NCBI RefSeq assembly: GCF_016907755.1
Contig: NZ_JAFBCN010000001.1
Span: forward strand, 806,001 to 870,000
Direction: 5' to 3'
DNA: 64,000 nucleotides
Source: Cellulosimicrobium cellulans
Lineage (GTDB): Bacteria; Actinomycetota; Actinomycetes; Actinomycetales; Cellulomonadaceae
A program made the translations under genes and the position numbers. The notes under the pieces were generated by a model, which was not told where the DNA came from, made no database searches, and saw only the letters and a list, made by a program, of their open reading frames with translations. Shown piece after piece: positions 1-8,205 of the stretch; positions within the stretch are counted from its first letter, which is position 1; every line of letters starts with the position of its first letter.

Positions 1-587
1 CGGAGGCGCTGTTCGCGCACACCGCCGGCCTGCGCGTCGTGTCGCCGTCCACGCCGCAGGACGCGTTCACGATGATCCAGGAGGCCATCGCCTCGCCCGA
101 CCCGGTGCTGTTCTTCGAGCCCAAGGGCCGCTACTGGGAGAAGGGTCCCGTCGAGACCACCGGGCGCGGCGAGGGCGCGACCGTGCTCGACCGCGCCCGC
201 GTCGTGCGCGCGGGCACCGACCTCACGCTCGTCGCCTACGGCCCGACGGTCGCGACCGCCCTGCGCGTCGCCGCGGCGGCCGAGCAGGAGGGCCGCAGCA
301 TCGAGGTCGTGGACCTGCGCAGCATCTCCCCGCTCGACACCGCGACCGTGGTGGAGTCCGTGCGCCGGACCGGGCGCTGCGTCGTCGTGCACGAGGCCCC
401 GACCTACCTGGGCTCCGGCGCCGAGGTCGCGGCGCGGGTGACGGAGGAGTGCTTCTACTCGCTCGAGGCGCCGGTGCTGCGCGTCGGCGGCTTCCACACC
501 CCGTACCCCGTCGCCAAGATCGAGCACGACTACCTGCCGAGCCTCGACCGCGTGCTCGACGCCGTCGACCGCGCGTTCGCGTTCTGA
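1..587 (+). CDS. 2-oxoacid dehydrogenase E1 component, beta subunit (3' part only)
   Basis: The reading frame is open from base 3 and the start lies outside the window; about 194 C-terminal residues are present. They begin EALFAHTAGLRVVSPSTPQD, the conserved stretch of transketolase-like E1-beta subunits, followed by the PVLFFEPKGRYW segment and the C-terminal transketolase domain (LVAYGPTVATAL, VVDLRSISPLD). In the family this subunit pairs with E1-alpha to decarboxylate pyruvate or branched-chain 2-oxoacids with thiamine diphosphate and to acylate the E2 lipoyl group. The E2 gene follows 54 bp downstream on the same strand, so this is the end of an E1-alpha/E1-beta/E2 operon. Branched-chain 2-oxoacid is the more likely substrate because actinobacterial pyruvate dehydrogenase usually has a single-chain E1; this is inference. 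Confidence 0.93.
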   Translation, partial: EALFAHTAGLRVVSPSTPQDAFTMIQEAIASPDPVLFFEPKGRYWEKGPVETTGRGEGATVLDRARVVRAGTDLTLVAYGPTVATALRVAAAAEQEGRSIEVVDLRSISPLDTATVVESVRRTGRCVVVHEAPTYLGSGAEVAARVTEECFYSLEAPVLRVGGFHTPYPVAKIEHDYLPSLDRVLDAVDRAFAF

Positions 588-641
588 CGCGACCGTAGCG
601 ACCTCGACAGCGCCGACCGGGACCACCAGGAGGACCACGCA

Positions 642-2159
642 GTGCCCACCTTCGAGAAGTTCAACCTCCCCGACGCGGGCGAGGGCCTCACCGAGGCCGA
701 GATCGTGCAGTGGCACGTCGCCGTCGGCGACGCCGTGACGGTCAACCAGACGATCGTCGAGATCGAGACGGCCAAGTCGCTCGTCGAGCTCCCGTCGCCG
801 TACACGGGCGTCGTCACGGAGATCCTCGCGCCCGAGGGGACGACGGTCGAGGTCGGCGTGCCGATCATCGTCGTGGACACCGACCCGTCCGGTGCGGCGC
901 CGGCGCCGAGCGCGCCCGCCGGCGTGGTGCCCGACGGCGAGGGCGCGCCCTCGGCGCCCGCCTCGCCCGCGGCAGGTCCTGTCGCCGACGACGCCGCGGC
1001 GCCCGCGGTGTCCGACGCACCGGCGGCGGCGGGCGGGTCCGGCTCGGTGCTCGTCGGCTACGGCACCGTCGAGCCGGGCACGGCCCGCCGTCGTCGCCGC
1101 GGCGCCCCCGCGGAGTCGTCAGCGGATGCTCGCGGCATGGCGCGACCAGTCGCTGACAACTCCCGGCCTGCAGAACTGTCAGCAGATGCTCGCGGTATCG
1201 CACGACGAGGTGCTGACGGCTCGACGGCGAGCGGCGCCGTGGGGCACGTGCACCTGCCCGTGCTCGCCAAGCCGCCGGTGCGCAAGCTCGCGAAGGACCT
1301 CGGTGTCGACCTCGCGAGCGTCGCCGGCACCGGGCCGGGCGGGATCGTCACGCGCGAGGACGTGCAGGCGTACCACGAGCAGGCGAAGGCGAAGCCGCTG
1401 GCGACGTACGCCGACGACGACCAGCCGTGGCTCGCGACCGGCGCCGTCACCCCCGACGGGCGCCAGACGCGCGTGCCCGTGAAGTCGGTGCGCAAGCGCA
1501 CGGCCGAGGCGATGGTCACGAGCGCGTTCACCGCCCCGCACGTCACCGTCTTCCACACCGTCGACGTCACCAAGACCATGCGGCTCGTGCACACCCTGCG
1601 CGAGGACCGCGAGTTCACCGACGTGCGCGTCACCCCGCTGCTCGTCACCGCCAAGGCGCTGCTCCTCGCCGTGCGCCGCCACCCGGAGATCAACGCGAGC
1701 TGGGACGACGCCGCGCAGGAGATCGTCTACAAGCACTACGTGAACCTGGGGATCGCGGCGGCGACGCCGCGCGGGCTCGTCGTGCCGAACATCAAGGACG
1801 CGCACCGCCTCGACCTGCACGGCCTCGCGGGCGAGATCGCGGACCTCACCGCGACCGCGCGGGCGGGCCGCACGTCGCCCTCCGACATGGCCGACGGCAC
1901 CATCACGATCACGAACGTGGGCGTGTTCGGCATCGACACCGGCACGCCGATCCTCAACCCGGGCGAGGCCGCGATCCTCGCGTTCGGCGCGATCCGCGAG
2001 CAGCCCTGGGTCCACAAGGGCAAGATCAAGAAGCGCTGGGTCACGCAGCTCGCCCTGAGCTTCGACCACCGCCTCGTCGACGGCGAGCTCGGCGCGCGCG
2101 TGCTGGCCGACGTCGCGAAGGTGCTCGAGGACCCGGCCCGCGGCCTCGTCTGGGGCTGA
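642..2159 (+). CDS. Dihydrolipoamide acyltransferase (E2) of a 2-oxoacid dehydrogenase complex
   Basis: A 505-residue E2 core. Residues 1-80 are a lipoyl domain with the lipoylated lysine at K45 (EIETAKSLVE). A peripheral-subunit-binding domain lies at about 206-245 (VRKLAKDLGVDL...GPGGIVTREDV). The C-terminal catalytic domain ends in H476-RLVD-G481, the acyltransferase HxxxDG motif. ATG is preceded by an AGGAGG-like site in CCAGGAGGACCACGCAGTG; the annotated start reads GTG-CCC-ACC. The enzyme passes the acyl group from E1 to CoA. The linker between lipoyl and binding domains (about residues 85-200) is Ala/Pro-rich and holds two in-frame 40-bp palindromic repeats (1118-1157 and 1178-1217) that give the related peptides SSADARGMARPVAD and LSADARGIARRGAD. 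Flexible linkers tolerate such insertions. Confidence 0.95.
   Translation: MPTFEKFNLPDAGEGLTEAEIVQWHVAVGDAVTVNQTIVEIETAKSLVELPSPYTGVVTEILAPEGTTVEVGVPIIVVDTDPSGAAPAPSAPAGVVPDGEGAPSAPASPAAGPVADDAAAPAVSDAPAAAGGSGSVLVGYGTVEPGTARRRRRGAPAESSADARGMARPVADNSRPAELSADARGIARRGADGSTASGAVGHVHLPVLAKPPVRKLAKDLGVDLASVAGTGPGGIVTREDVQAYHEQAKAKPLATYADDDQPWLATGAVTPDGRQTRVPVKSVRKRTAEAMVTSAFTAPHVTVFHTVDVTKTMRLVHTLREDREFTDVRVTPLLVTAKALLLAVRRHPEINASWDDAAQEIVYKHYVNLGIAAATPRGLVVPNIKDAHRLDLHGLAGEIADLTATARAGRTSPSDMADGTITITNVGVFGIDTGTPILNPGEAAILAFGAIREQPWVHKGKIKKRWVTQLALSFDHRLVDGELGARVLADVAKVLEDPARGLVWG
1118..1157. repeat. Coding palindromic element, family B, copy 1
   Basis: A 40-bp unit starting GTCAGC and ending GCTGAC, with inner arms TCGCG/CGCGA. 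It lies in frame inside the E2 linker and its first base is the third base of a codon. Copies 2 and 3 have the same length, ends and reading phase. Confidence 0.8.
1178..1217. repeat. Coding palindromic element, family B, copy 2
   Basis: A 40-bp GTCAGC...GCTGAC unit exactly 60 bp downstream of copy 1 and in the same E2 linker, again with its first base at codon position 3. The translated peptide is LSADARGIARRGAD. Confidence 0.8.
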
Positions 2160-2168
2160 CCGACCGCC

Positions 2169-2206
2169 GAGGGAGAGCCCTGGTCGCGCGACCAGGGCTC
2201 TCCCTC
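2169..2206. terminator. Hairpin after the E2 gene
   Basis: Perfect 18-bp inverted repeat (arms 2169-2186 and 2189-2206, starting GAGGGAGAGCCC) starting 10 bp after the E2 stop. There is no T-tract, as is usual for actinobacterial terminators. A third copy of the right arm follows at about 2211-2228, giving a left-right-right layout. Confidence 0.7.
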
Positions 2207-2274
2207 GCGCGACCGGGGCTCTCCCTCGCGGCGGCGGGCGCTCACAGGTCGTGGGGTGCGAGTGTGCGGAAGAC

Positions 2275-2328
2275 CTCACACGGGCTTAACGACGGCCGCG
2301 CGCGGGGGAAACACGGCGTTCCTAGCGT
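2275..2328 (+). promoter_or_regulatory. GlnR-like box and -10 region upstream of the nitrate transporter
   Basis: CTCAC-n6-TTAAC-n6-CGCGC-n6-GAAAC (2275-2312) is a degenerate match to the actinobacterial GlnR box gTnAC-n6-GaAAc-n6-GtnAC-n6-GaAAc. The third block is poor and the last is perfect. TAGCGT (2323-2328) follows GAAAC after 10 bp. The nirB promoter has the same GAAAC-n10-TAGCGT arrangement, which strengthens the call. Confidence 0.55.
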
Positions 2329-2364
2329 CCTCGGTACTGACCGGGACCTGCTGAAGGAGCCGCC

Positions 2365-3873
2365 ATGTCCGCGCCCACGAGCCCCACCACCCACGAGGGT
2401 GAGCAGTCCGCAGAGCACCCCTCCGGCACGTCGACCACCTCGACCGTCGCGGCCTCCGCGCCCGGGGCCGCGACCGCCGTCGTGCCGACCGCCGCCTCGA
2501 CGGCCGGCCGCACGGCGACCGCCCCGACCCACCGCTCGGGACGCTGGATCGACCGCTGGGACCCGGAGGACCCGACGTTCTGGCGCGACGGCGGCCGGAA
2601 GGTCGCGACGCGCAACCTGTGGATCTCGGTGTTCGCGGAGTTCCTCGGCTTCGCGGTCTGGGCGCTGTGGTCGATCGTCGTGCCGCAGCTCCCCGCCGCC
2701 GGGTTCACGTTCACGGTCGACCAGCAGTTCTGGCTCATCGCCGTGCCGAGCCTCGTCGGCGCGACGCTGCGCATCCCGTACACGTTCGCGGTGCCGCTGT
2801 TCGGCGGCCGCAACTGGACCGTGGTCTCGGCGCTCCTGCTCCTGCTCCCGACGGCGGCGCTCGCGGTCGCGGTGCAGGACCCGGGGACGCCGTTCGGCGT
2901 CATGCTCGCGGTCGCGGCGCTCGCGGGCTTCGGCGGCGGCAACTTCGCCTCGTCGATGGCGAACATCTCGTTCTTCTACCCGGAGCGGGAGAAGGGCAAG
3001 GCGCTGGGCCTCAACGCCGCGGGCGGCAACCTGGGGACGGCGGTCGTCCAGCTCGCGGTGCCGCTCGTCATCGTCGCCGGGGCGGGGGTCGCGCTCGAGC
3101 GCGCGGGTCTCATGATGATCCCGTTCATCCTGCTCGCGGCGTTCCTCGCGTGGCGGTTCATGGACAACCTGTCCACCGCGAAGGCGGACCCGAAGTCGTT
3201 CGCCGCCGCGACGCGGAACAAGCACACGTGGATCATCTCGTTCCTCTACATCGGGACGTTCGGGTCGTTCATCGGGTACGCCGGGGCGTTCCCCATGCTG
3301 CTCAAGGGCCAGTTCCCCGAGGTGACGCTCTCGATCGCGTTCCTCGGCGCGCTCGTCGGCTCGGTGACGCGGCCCCTCGGCGGCGTCATCGCGGACCGGG
3401 TGGGTGGGACGCGCGTCACGATCGCCTCGTACGGCGTGATGGCGCTCGGGGCGTTCGGCGCGATCCAGGCGCTGCAGTCGCACAGCTTCGGCCTGTTCTT
3501 CGCGTCGTTCCTCGTCCTGTTCGTCGCGACGGGCATCGGCAACGGCTCGACGTACCGCATGATCCCGGCCGTCTTCCAGGCGAGCGCCGTCCCGGGCGGC
3601 GCGCTCGACGGACCGACGGCGGTCGACGCGGCGGCGCTCGACGAGGCCCGGGCCCGCGCCCGCAAGGCCGCGGCCGGGTGCATCGGGATCGCGGGGGCGA
3701 TCGGGGCGTTCGGCGGCTTCCTCATCCCGCGCGGCTTCGCCGCCTCGACGAGCCTCGCGGGCTCGCTCGTCCCCGCCCTGTGGACGTTCATCGGGATGTA
3801 CGCGGTCATGGCGGTCGTCGCCTGGGCCGTGTACCTGCGCAAGGGGTCGGCGCTCGCGTCGGCCGGGATCTGA
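2365..3873 (+). CDS. narK: Nitrate/nitrite transporter, NarK-type MFS protein
   Basis: A 502-residue major facilitator protein with about 60 disordered Ala/Thr/Pro-rich N-terminal residues before the membrane region. The two nitrate signatures are visible: GFGGGNFASSMANISFFYP from about residue 188, and GIGNGSTYRMIPAVF at about 390. These are diagnostic of nitrate/nitrite porters. ATG is preceded by AAGGAGCCGCC. It is the first gene of a narK-nasA-flavoprotein operon: nasA begins 2 bp after its stop. In this setting it most likely imports nitrate for assimilation. A GlnR-like box upstream suggests induction under nitrogen limitation. Confidence 0.95.
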   Translation: MSAPTSPTTHEGEQSAEHPSGTSTTSTVAASAPGAATAVVPTAASTAGRTATAPTHRSGRWIDRWDPEDPTFWRDGGRKVATRNLWISVFAEFLGFAVWALWSIVVPQLPAAGFTFTVDQQFWLIAVPSLVGATLRIPYTFAVPLFGGRNWTVVSALLLLLPTAALAVAVQDPGTPFGVMLAVAALAGFGGGNFASSMANISFFYPEREKGKALGLNAAGGNLGTAVVQLAVPLVIVAGAGVALERAGLMMIPFILLAAFLAWRFMDNLSTAKADPKSFAAATRNKHTWIISFLYIGTFGSFIGYAGAFPMLLKGQFPEVTLSIAFLGALVGSVTRPLGGVIADRVGGTRVTIASYGVMALGAFGAIQALQSHSFGLFFASFLVLFVATGIGNGSTYRMIPAVFQASAVPGGALDGPTAVDAAALDEARARARKAAAGCIGIAGAIGAFGGFLIPRGFAASTSLAGSLVPALWTFIGMYAVMAVVAWAVYLRKGSALASAGI

Positions 3874-3875
3874 GC

Positions 3876-6161
3876 GTGGACACGCACTGCCCCTACTGCG
3901 CGTTGCAGTGCGGCATGTCCCTGACACCTGGCGCGGGACCGATCCCGGTCACCGTCGCCCCGCGCGACTTCCCGACCAACCGGGGCGGGCTGTGCCAGAA
4001 GGGCTGGACGAGCGCGACGGTCCTCCGCGCGACCGACCGGATCACGACCCCGCTGCTGCGCGGGGCCGACGGCGAGCTCCGCCCGGCGTCGTGGGACGAG
4101 GCGCTGGACGTCGTGACCGCAGGGATCGCGCGCGTCCAGGCCGGGCACGGCCGGGACGCGGTCGCGATCTTCGGCGGTGGCGGCCTGACGAACGAGAAGG
4201 CGTACGCGCTCGGCAAGTTCGCGCGCACCGTGCTGCGCACCGCGAACATCGACTACAACGGGCGCTTCTGCATGGCTTCGGCGGCGGCGGGCGCGAACCG
4301 CGCGTTCGGCGCCGACCGCGGGTTCCCGTTCCCCCTCGCCGACCTCGGCGGCGCGGACGCGGTGCTCCTGCTCGGCTCGAACCTCGCGGAGACCATGCCG
4401 CCGTCGGTCCAGCACCTCGCGGGCGTGCGCTCGCGCGGCGGGCTCGTCGTCGTGGACCCGCGCCGCAGCGCGACGGCGGCGCTCACGGGCGAGCCGGGGG
4501 ACGTCGTCGGGCAACGCGCCAGCGTGCCCGACGACGGACGCTCGCCCGGTCGCGTGGTCCCGCCTCCGGGTGCGGGGCCGGTGGGCGACCAGGGCGTGCA
4601 CCTCCAGCCCGTGCCCGGCACCGACCTCGTCGTGCTGCTCGCGCTGCTGCACGTCGTGGTCACGGAGGGGCTCGCGGACGCCGCGTACCTGGACGGGCGG
4701 ACGACGGGGTTCGACGACGTCCGGCGCTCCGTCACGGCCTGGTGGCCCGAGCGCGCGGAGACGGTATGCGGGGTCCCGGCCGAGAGGCTGCGGCACGTCG
4801 CGCGGCTGCTCGCGGCCGCGTCGCCCGCCCACGGCGGCGCGGGCGCGTACGTGCTCACCGGGCGCGGCGTCGAGCAGTCGTCGCAGGGCACCGCGACGGT
4901 GACGGCGGCGATCAACCTCGCGCTCGCGCTCGGGCTGCCGGGCCGCGTCGGCTCCGGGTACGGCGCGATCACCGGCCAGGGGAACGGTCAGGGCGGGCGC
5001 GAGCACGGGCAGAAGGCCGACCAGCTCCCGGGCTACCGCAAGATCGACGACCCGGCGGCACGCGCGCACGTCGCGGGCGTCTGGGGCGTGGACCCGGCGA
5101 CGATCCCCGGCCCGGGGATGCCCGCCGTCGAGCTGCTGCGCTCGCTCGGCGCCCGGCCAGGACCGGGCGGCGCGGGCACCACCTCCGCCGAGGACGGGCG
5201 CCCGCGCGCGCTGCTCGTGCACGGGTCGAACGTCGTGGTCAGCGCGCCGGACGCGGACCGGGTGACCGCGAACCTGCGCGCCCTCGACCTGCTCGTGGTG
5301 TGCGACCTCGTGCCGTCGGAGACGGCGCTCCTCGCCGACGTCGTGCTGCCCGTGACGCAGTGGGCCGAGGAGGAGGGCACCATGACGTCGCTCGAGGGGC
5401 GCGTCATCCGGCGCCGTCGTGCCGTCGACGCGCCCGGCGAGGCGCGCTCGGAGCTGTGGATCCTCGCGGAGCTCGCGCGTCGCCTGGGCTCGTCGGTCTC
5501 CTTCCCGACGGATCCCGCCGTCGTCTTCGACGAGCTCGCGCGCGCGTCCGCGGGCGGCGTGGCCGACTACTCGGGGTTGAGCCACGCGCGTCTCGACGCG
5601 GACGAGGACGACGGCGGTCCGGGGCTCTTCTGGCCCGTCCCGTCGGGCGCGTCCGACGCGGGGCAGGCCGGCGTGCCGCACCCGGGGACACCGCGGCTGT
5701 TCCTCGACCGGTTCGCGACCCCGGACGGGCGGGCGCGGATGGTCGCGGTCGACCACGTCGGGCCGAGCGACGACGTGCGCCCCGACGCCCCGCTCTACCT
5801 CGTCACCGGCCGCGTGCTGCAGCACTACCAGTCGGGCGCGCAGACACGCCGCGTGCCCGAGCTCGACCGGCTCGTGCCGGCGCCGTTCGTCGAGCTGCAC
5901 CCGGTCCTGGGCGTGCGGCTCGGGGTCGGCGACGGCGACCGCGCCCGTCTCACGACACGCCGCGGCGCGATCGAGGCGGTCGCGCGGTGGACCGACCGGA
6001 TCCGGCCGGACACCGTCTTCATGCCCTTCCACTGGAGCGGGGAGGGCAGCGTCAACCGCGTCACGACCGACGCGACCGACCCCGTCTCGGGCATGCCCGA
6101 GTTCAAGGTGTGCGCCGTGGACGTGCGGCGCGCGCCCGAGGTGCAGGAGGTGGGCGCATGA
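3876..6161 (+). CDS. nasA: Assimilatory nitrate reductase catalytic subunit (NasA type)
   Basis: GTG at 3876 is chosen because the N-terminal iron-sulfur motif begins immediately: C5, C8, C12 and C40 (THCPYCALQCGM...GGLCQKGW) bind one [4Fe-4S] cluster. The 761-residue protein is a molybdopterin oxidoreductase, with GRFCMASAAAGANRAFG, GQGNGQGGREHGQKADQLPG and a C-terminal dinucleotide-binding domain (PLYLVTGRVLQHYQSGAQTRR). It reduces nitrate to nitrite in the cytoplasm; no Tat signal is present, which fits an assimilatory enzyme. It overlaps the next gene by 4 bp (ATGA). Between SATAA and HLQPVPGTDL, where relatives are usually continuous, sits an insert of about 38 residues containing a 35-bp palindrome (4502-4536). 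Confidence 0.95.
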   Translation: MDTHCPYCALQCGMSLTPGAGPIPVTVAPRDFPTNRGGLCQKGWTSATVLRATDRITTPLLRGADGELRPASWDEALDVVTAGIARVQAGHGRDAVAIFGGGGLTNEKAYALGKFARTVLRTANIDYNGRFCMASAAAGANRAFGADRGFPFPLADLGGADAVLLLGSNLAETMPPSVQHLAGVRSRGGLVVVDPRRSATAALTGEPGDVVGQRASVPDDGRSPGRVVPPPGAGPVGDQGVHLQPVPGTDLVVLLALLHVVVTEGLADAAYLDGRTTGFDDVRRSVTAWWPERAETVCGVPAERLRHVARLLAAASPAHGGAGAYVLTGRGVEQSSQGTATVTAAINLALALGLPGRVGSGYGAITGQGNGQGGREHGQKADQLPGYRKIDDPAARAHVAGVWGVDPATIPGPGMPAVELLRSLGARPGPGGAGTTSAEDGRPRALLVHGSNVVVSAPDADRVTANLRALDLLVVCDLVPSETALLADVVLPVTQWAEEEGTMTSLEGRVIRRRRAVDAPGEARSELWILAELARRLGSSVSFPTDPAVVFDELARASAGGVADYSGLSHARLDADEDDGGPGLFWPVPSGASDAGQAGVPHPGTPRLFLDRFATPDGRARMVAVDHVGPSDDVRPDAPLYLVTGRVLQHYQSGAQTRRVPELDRLVPAPFVELHPVLGVRLGVGDGDRARLTTRRGAIEAVARWTDRIRPDTVFMPFHWSGEGSVNRVTTDATDPVSGMPEFKVCAVDVRRAPEVQEVGA
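4502..4536. repeat. Palindrome within the nasA coding insert
   Basis: Perfect 12-bp arms CGTCGTCGGGCA (4502-4513) and TGCCCGACGACG (4525-4536) with an 11-bp loop. It encodes about DVVGQRASVPDDG within a segment that looks inserted relative to the NasA family. Confidence 0.65.
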
Positions 6162-7990
6162 CGCGGGTCGTCGTGGTCGGCAACGGCATGGTCGGGTCGC
6201 GGTTCGCGAGCGACCTCGTGGCGCGGTGCGGGGCCTCTGCGGGGACGGCGGCCGTCGATGTCACCGTGCTCGGGGCCGAGGAGTACGAGCCGTACAACCG
6301 CGTGCTGCTCAGCGAGGTCGTGGCGGGCAAGGTCGACGTCGCGGCGATCGGGCTGCCCGGCACCGACGACGCGCGCGTGACCGTCCGGCGCGGCACCGAG
6401 GCCATCGCGATCGACCGCACCGCGCGCCGCGTCGTCACGGGCGAGGGCGCGCACCCGTACGACGTCGTCGTCCTCGCGACCGGTGCGGCCGCGCGGGTCC
6501 CCGACCTGCCGGGCCTGAGGGACCTCCCGGGCGGCCTGCCCCGCGGCGCGCACGCGCTGCGCACGCTCGACGACGCGCGCGAGATCGTCGCGGCGTCGCT
6601 CAACGCCCGGCACGCCGTGGTCGTCGGGGCGGGCGTGCTCGGGCTCGAGGTCGCGTGCGGGCTCGCACGTCGTGGCGTCGCGGTGAGCCTCGTGCACGGG
6701 GGCGGGAGCGTCATGGACCGCCAGCTCGACGGTGCTGCAGGCGGCGTCGTCGCGCGGGGCCTCGCGGGGCTCGGCGTGCGGACCTGGACCCGCGCGCGCA
6801 CCGAGCGCGTCGTCGTCGGAGCGGGCTCCGTGCGCGGCGTGACGCTCCGCGTGCCCGACGGCGGGGCGCCCGCCGGCCCGCCGGCCCGCCCGGGTGGTGG
6901 CGCCGGGGCGGCGGTCGACGCGACGCGCCTTGTCGAGCTCGAGGCCGACCTGCTCGTGCTCGCGTGCGGCACCGTGCCCGAGGCCGGGCTCGCGCGCGCG
7001 GCGGGCCTCACGGTCGACCGGGGGGTCGTCGTCGGGCCCGACCTGGCGAGCCCCGACGACCCGCAGGTGTTCGCGATCGGCGACTGCGCGCAGCCGCCCG
7101 AGGGCGGCACCGGGCTGATCGCGCAGGGCTGGGACCAGTCGCGCCGGCTCGCGGACCACCTCGCGGAGCGGCTCGCGGTCACGATCCACCGGGGCGACGC
7201 CGGGAGGCCGGGCGCCGCGCAGGGGGCGGCGCCGGTCCGACCGCGAGTCCGCCTCGGGGCGGACGCCGGTCGGCCGAGCATGGCGTTCCGCCTCGCCATG
7301 AACGTCGTCGCACGCCCGGTCGGGGAGTCGCCCGGGCCGTCGGCGCAGGACCGTCCCGGGGGCGCCGCCCGCCTTGCGCGACCCGGGTCCACGGGTCGTC
7401 CGCGTCCTGCTGGGCCCGGGAACCCCGGTGCGGACGAGCGCCCGCGGGCCGGGACCGACGTCGTGCGCGTGAAGGCGGCGGGGCTGGAGATCGTGACGAT
7501 GGGCGTGTGCGGCGAGCGCCGGGCGCCCGACCCCGCGCACCGCTCCGTGACGCTGAGCGACCCCGCGTCGGGTCGGCACGTCGAGGTCGTGGTCGCGGAC
7601 GGGCTGCTCGTGGGCGCGACCTGCGTCGGCGCGCCCGAGGTGGGCGCCGACCTCACGGCGACGTACACCCGTCGGGTCCCGGTCCCCGCGGACCCCGCCC
7701 ACCTGCTGCTGCGCCCGGTCGCGCAGGCCCCCGCGCCGGCGTCGTCCCCGACCCACATGCCCGACCGCACGACCGTCTGCACGTGCAACGGCGTGACCAA
7801 GGGCGACGTCGTCGGGTGCTGGCACGACGGCGCCCGCAGCGTGGACGACGTCGCGCGGGCCACGCGCGCGACGACGGGCTGCGGCGGCTGCAAGGACGTC
7901 GTGTGCGGGCTGGTCGACTGGCTCGCGCACGCCGACCCGGACCAGCCGCAGGCCGAGGCGACTCCGGCGCGCGCCGGCCTCGGCGCGTGA
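6158..7990 (+). CDS. FAD-dependent oxidoreductase with C-terminal [2Fe-2S] BFD domain (nitrate reductase electron-transfer partner)
   Basis: 610 residues; ATG overlaps the nasA stop. Residues 4-13 (VVVVGNGMVG) and the motif near EPYNRVLLSEVVAGK mark a NirB-like pyridine nucleotide-disulphide oxidoreductase fold; a second Rossmann motif (VVVGAGVLGLEVACGLA) and VFAIGDCAQ follow. The C-terminus has a BFD-like [2Fe-2S] domain: C541 and C543 (CTCNGVTKGD) with C575 and C578 (TTGCGGCKDVV). This resembles the N-terminal half of NirB and the NasB/NasC electron-transfer subunits, so the likely role is passing NAD(P)H electrons to NasA. A Pro/Gly-rich stretch of about 90 residues (nt 7190-7460) between the FAD region and the C-terminal part carries two strong palindromes and is probably an expanded linker. 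Confidence 0.88.
   Translation: MTRVVVVGNGMVGSRFASDLVARCGASAGTAAVDVTVLGAEEYEPYNRVLLSEVVAGKVDVAAIGLPGTDDARVTVRRGTEAIAIDRTARRVVTGEGAHPYDVVVLATGAAARVPDLPGLRDLPGGLPRGAHALRTLDDAREIVAASLNARHAVVVGAGVLGLEVACGLARRGVAVSLVHGGGSVMDRQLDGAAGGVVARGLAGLGVRTWTRARTERVVVGAGSVRGVTLRVPDGGAPAGPPARPGGGAGAAVDATRLVELEADLLVLACGTVPEAGLARAAGLTVDRGVVVGPDLASPDDPQVFAIGDCAQPPEGGTGLIAQGWDQSRRLADHLAERLAVTIHRGDAGRPGAAQGAAPVRPRVRLGADAGRPSMAFRLAMNVVARPVGESPGPSAQDRPGGAARLARPGSTGRPRPAGPGNPGADERPRAGTDVVRVKAAGLEIVTMGVCGERRAPDPAHRSVTLSDPASGRHVEVVVADGLLVGATCVGAPEVGADLTATYTRRVPVPADPAHLLLRPVAQAPAPASSPTHMPDRTTVCTCNGVTKGDVVGCWHDGARSVDDVARATRATTGCGGCKDVVCGLVDWLAHADPDQPQAEATPARAGLGA
7237..7273. repeat. Palindrome in the flavoprotein linker
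   Basis: Nested arms: CCGACCG/CGGTCGG outside and GTCCGCC/GGCGGAC inside around TCGG. It is fully coding and lies in the Pro/Gly-rich insert. Confidence 0.6.
7331..7420. repeat. Long nested palindrome in the flavoprotein linker
   Basis: Outer arms CCCGGGCC (7331-7338) and GGCCCGGG (7413-7420), then GCAGGAC (7345-7351) and GTCCTGC (7404-7410). CCCGGG occurs on both sides of the loop. The whole element is coding. Confidence 0.5.
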
Positions 7991-8034
7991 GGTCGGCAAG
8001 CCCTGCCGATCTCGCACCGCTCCGCCGACCTCAC
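7987..8034. repeat. Hairpin overlapping the flavoprotein stop codon
   Basis: Perfect 11-bp arms GTGAGGTCGGC (7987-7997) and GCCGACCTCAC (8024-8034). The TGA stop at 7988-7990 lies inside the left arm. It may end transcription before the nirB promoter or be a palindromic element that captured the gene end. Confidence 0.65.
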
Positions 8035-8063
8035 ACGGGGGTGCGGGTCCGGGTGAGAACACC

Positions 8064-8101
8064 GTTACGGACGGGCAACGGACGGGGCACGGTCGCGAAA
8101 C
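8064..8101 (+). promoter_or_regulatory. GlnR box upstream of nirB
   Basis: GTTAC-n6-GCAAC-n6-GGCAC-n6-GAAAC matches the four-part actinobacterial GlnR box with exact 6-bp spacing. It ends 104 bp before nirB. GlnR activates nitrate and nitrite reductase genes under nitrogen limitation in Streptomyces and Mycobacterium. Confidence 0.85.
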
Positions 8102-8111
8102 CGCCCGTCCG

Positions 8112-8117
8112 TAGCGT
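8112..8117 (+). promoter_or_regulatory. -10 element of the nirB promoter
   Basis: TAGCGT begins 10 bp after the last GlnR half-box, as at the nitrate transporter promoter. A GlnR box in the -35 position with a recognisable -10 fits an activator-dependent promoter. Confidence 0.5.
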
Positions 8118-8205
8118 CGTCAGCACCTTCCCGGGAACTCTCCTCGCTCTCGTCGTACCCCGCGGACGGTGACCGACCCGCCCCGACGCCCCCCAGGAGC
8201 CCGCC

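Noticed and set aside
2619-3875. Upstream extension of the nasA frame through the nitrate transporter
   Set aside because: The frame is open only because of high GC; the iron-sulfur motif starts at GTG 3876, right after the transporter stop.
3246-6032. Very long antisense open frame (928 codons) opposite nasA
   Set aside because: Its translation is Arg/Ala/His-rich low complexity with no family motif, as expected for the shadow of a high-GC gene; nasA on the other strand is certain.
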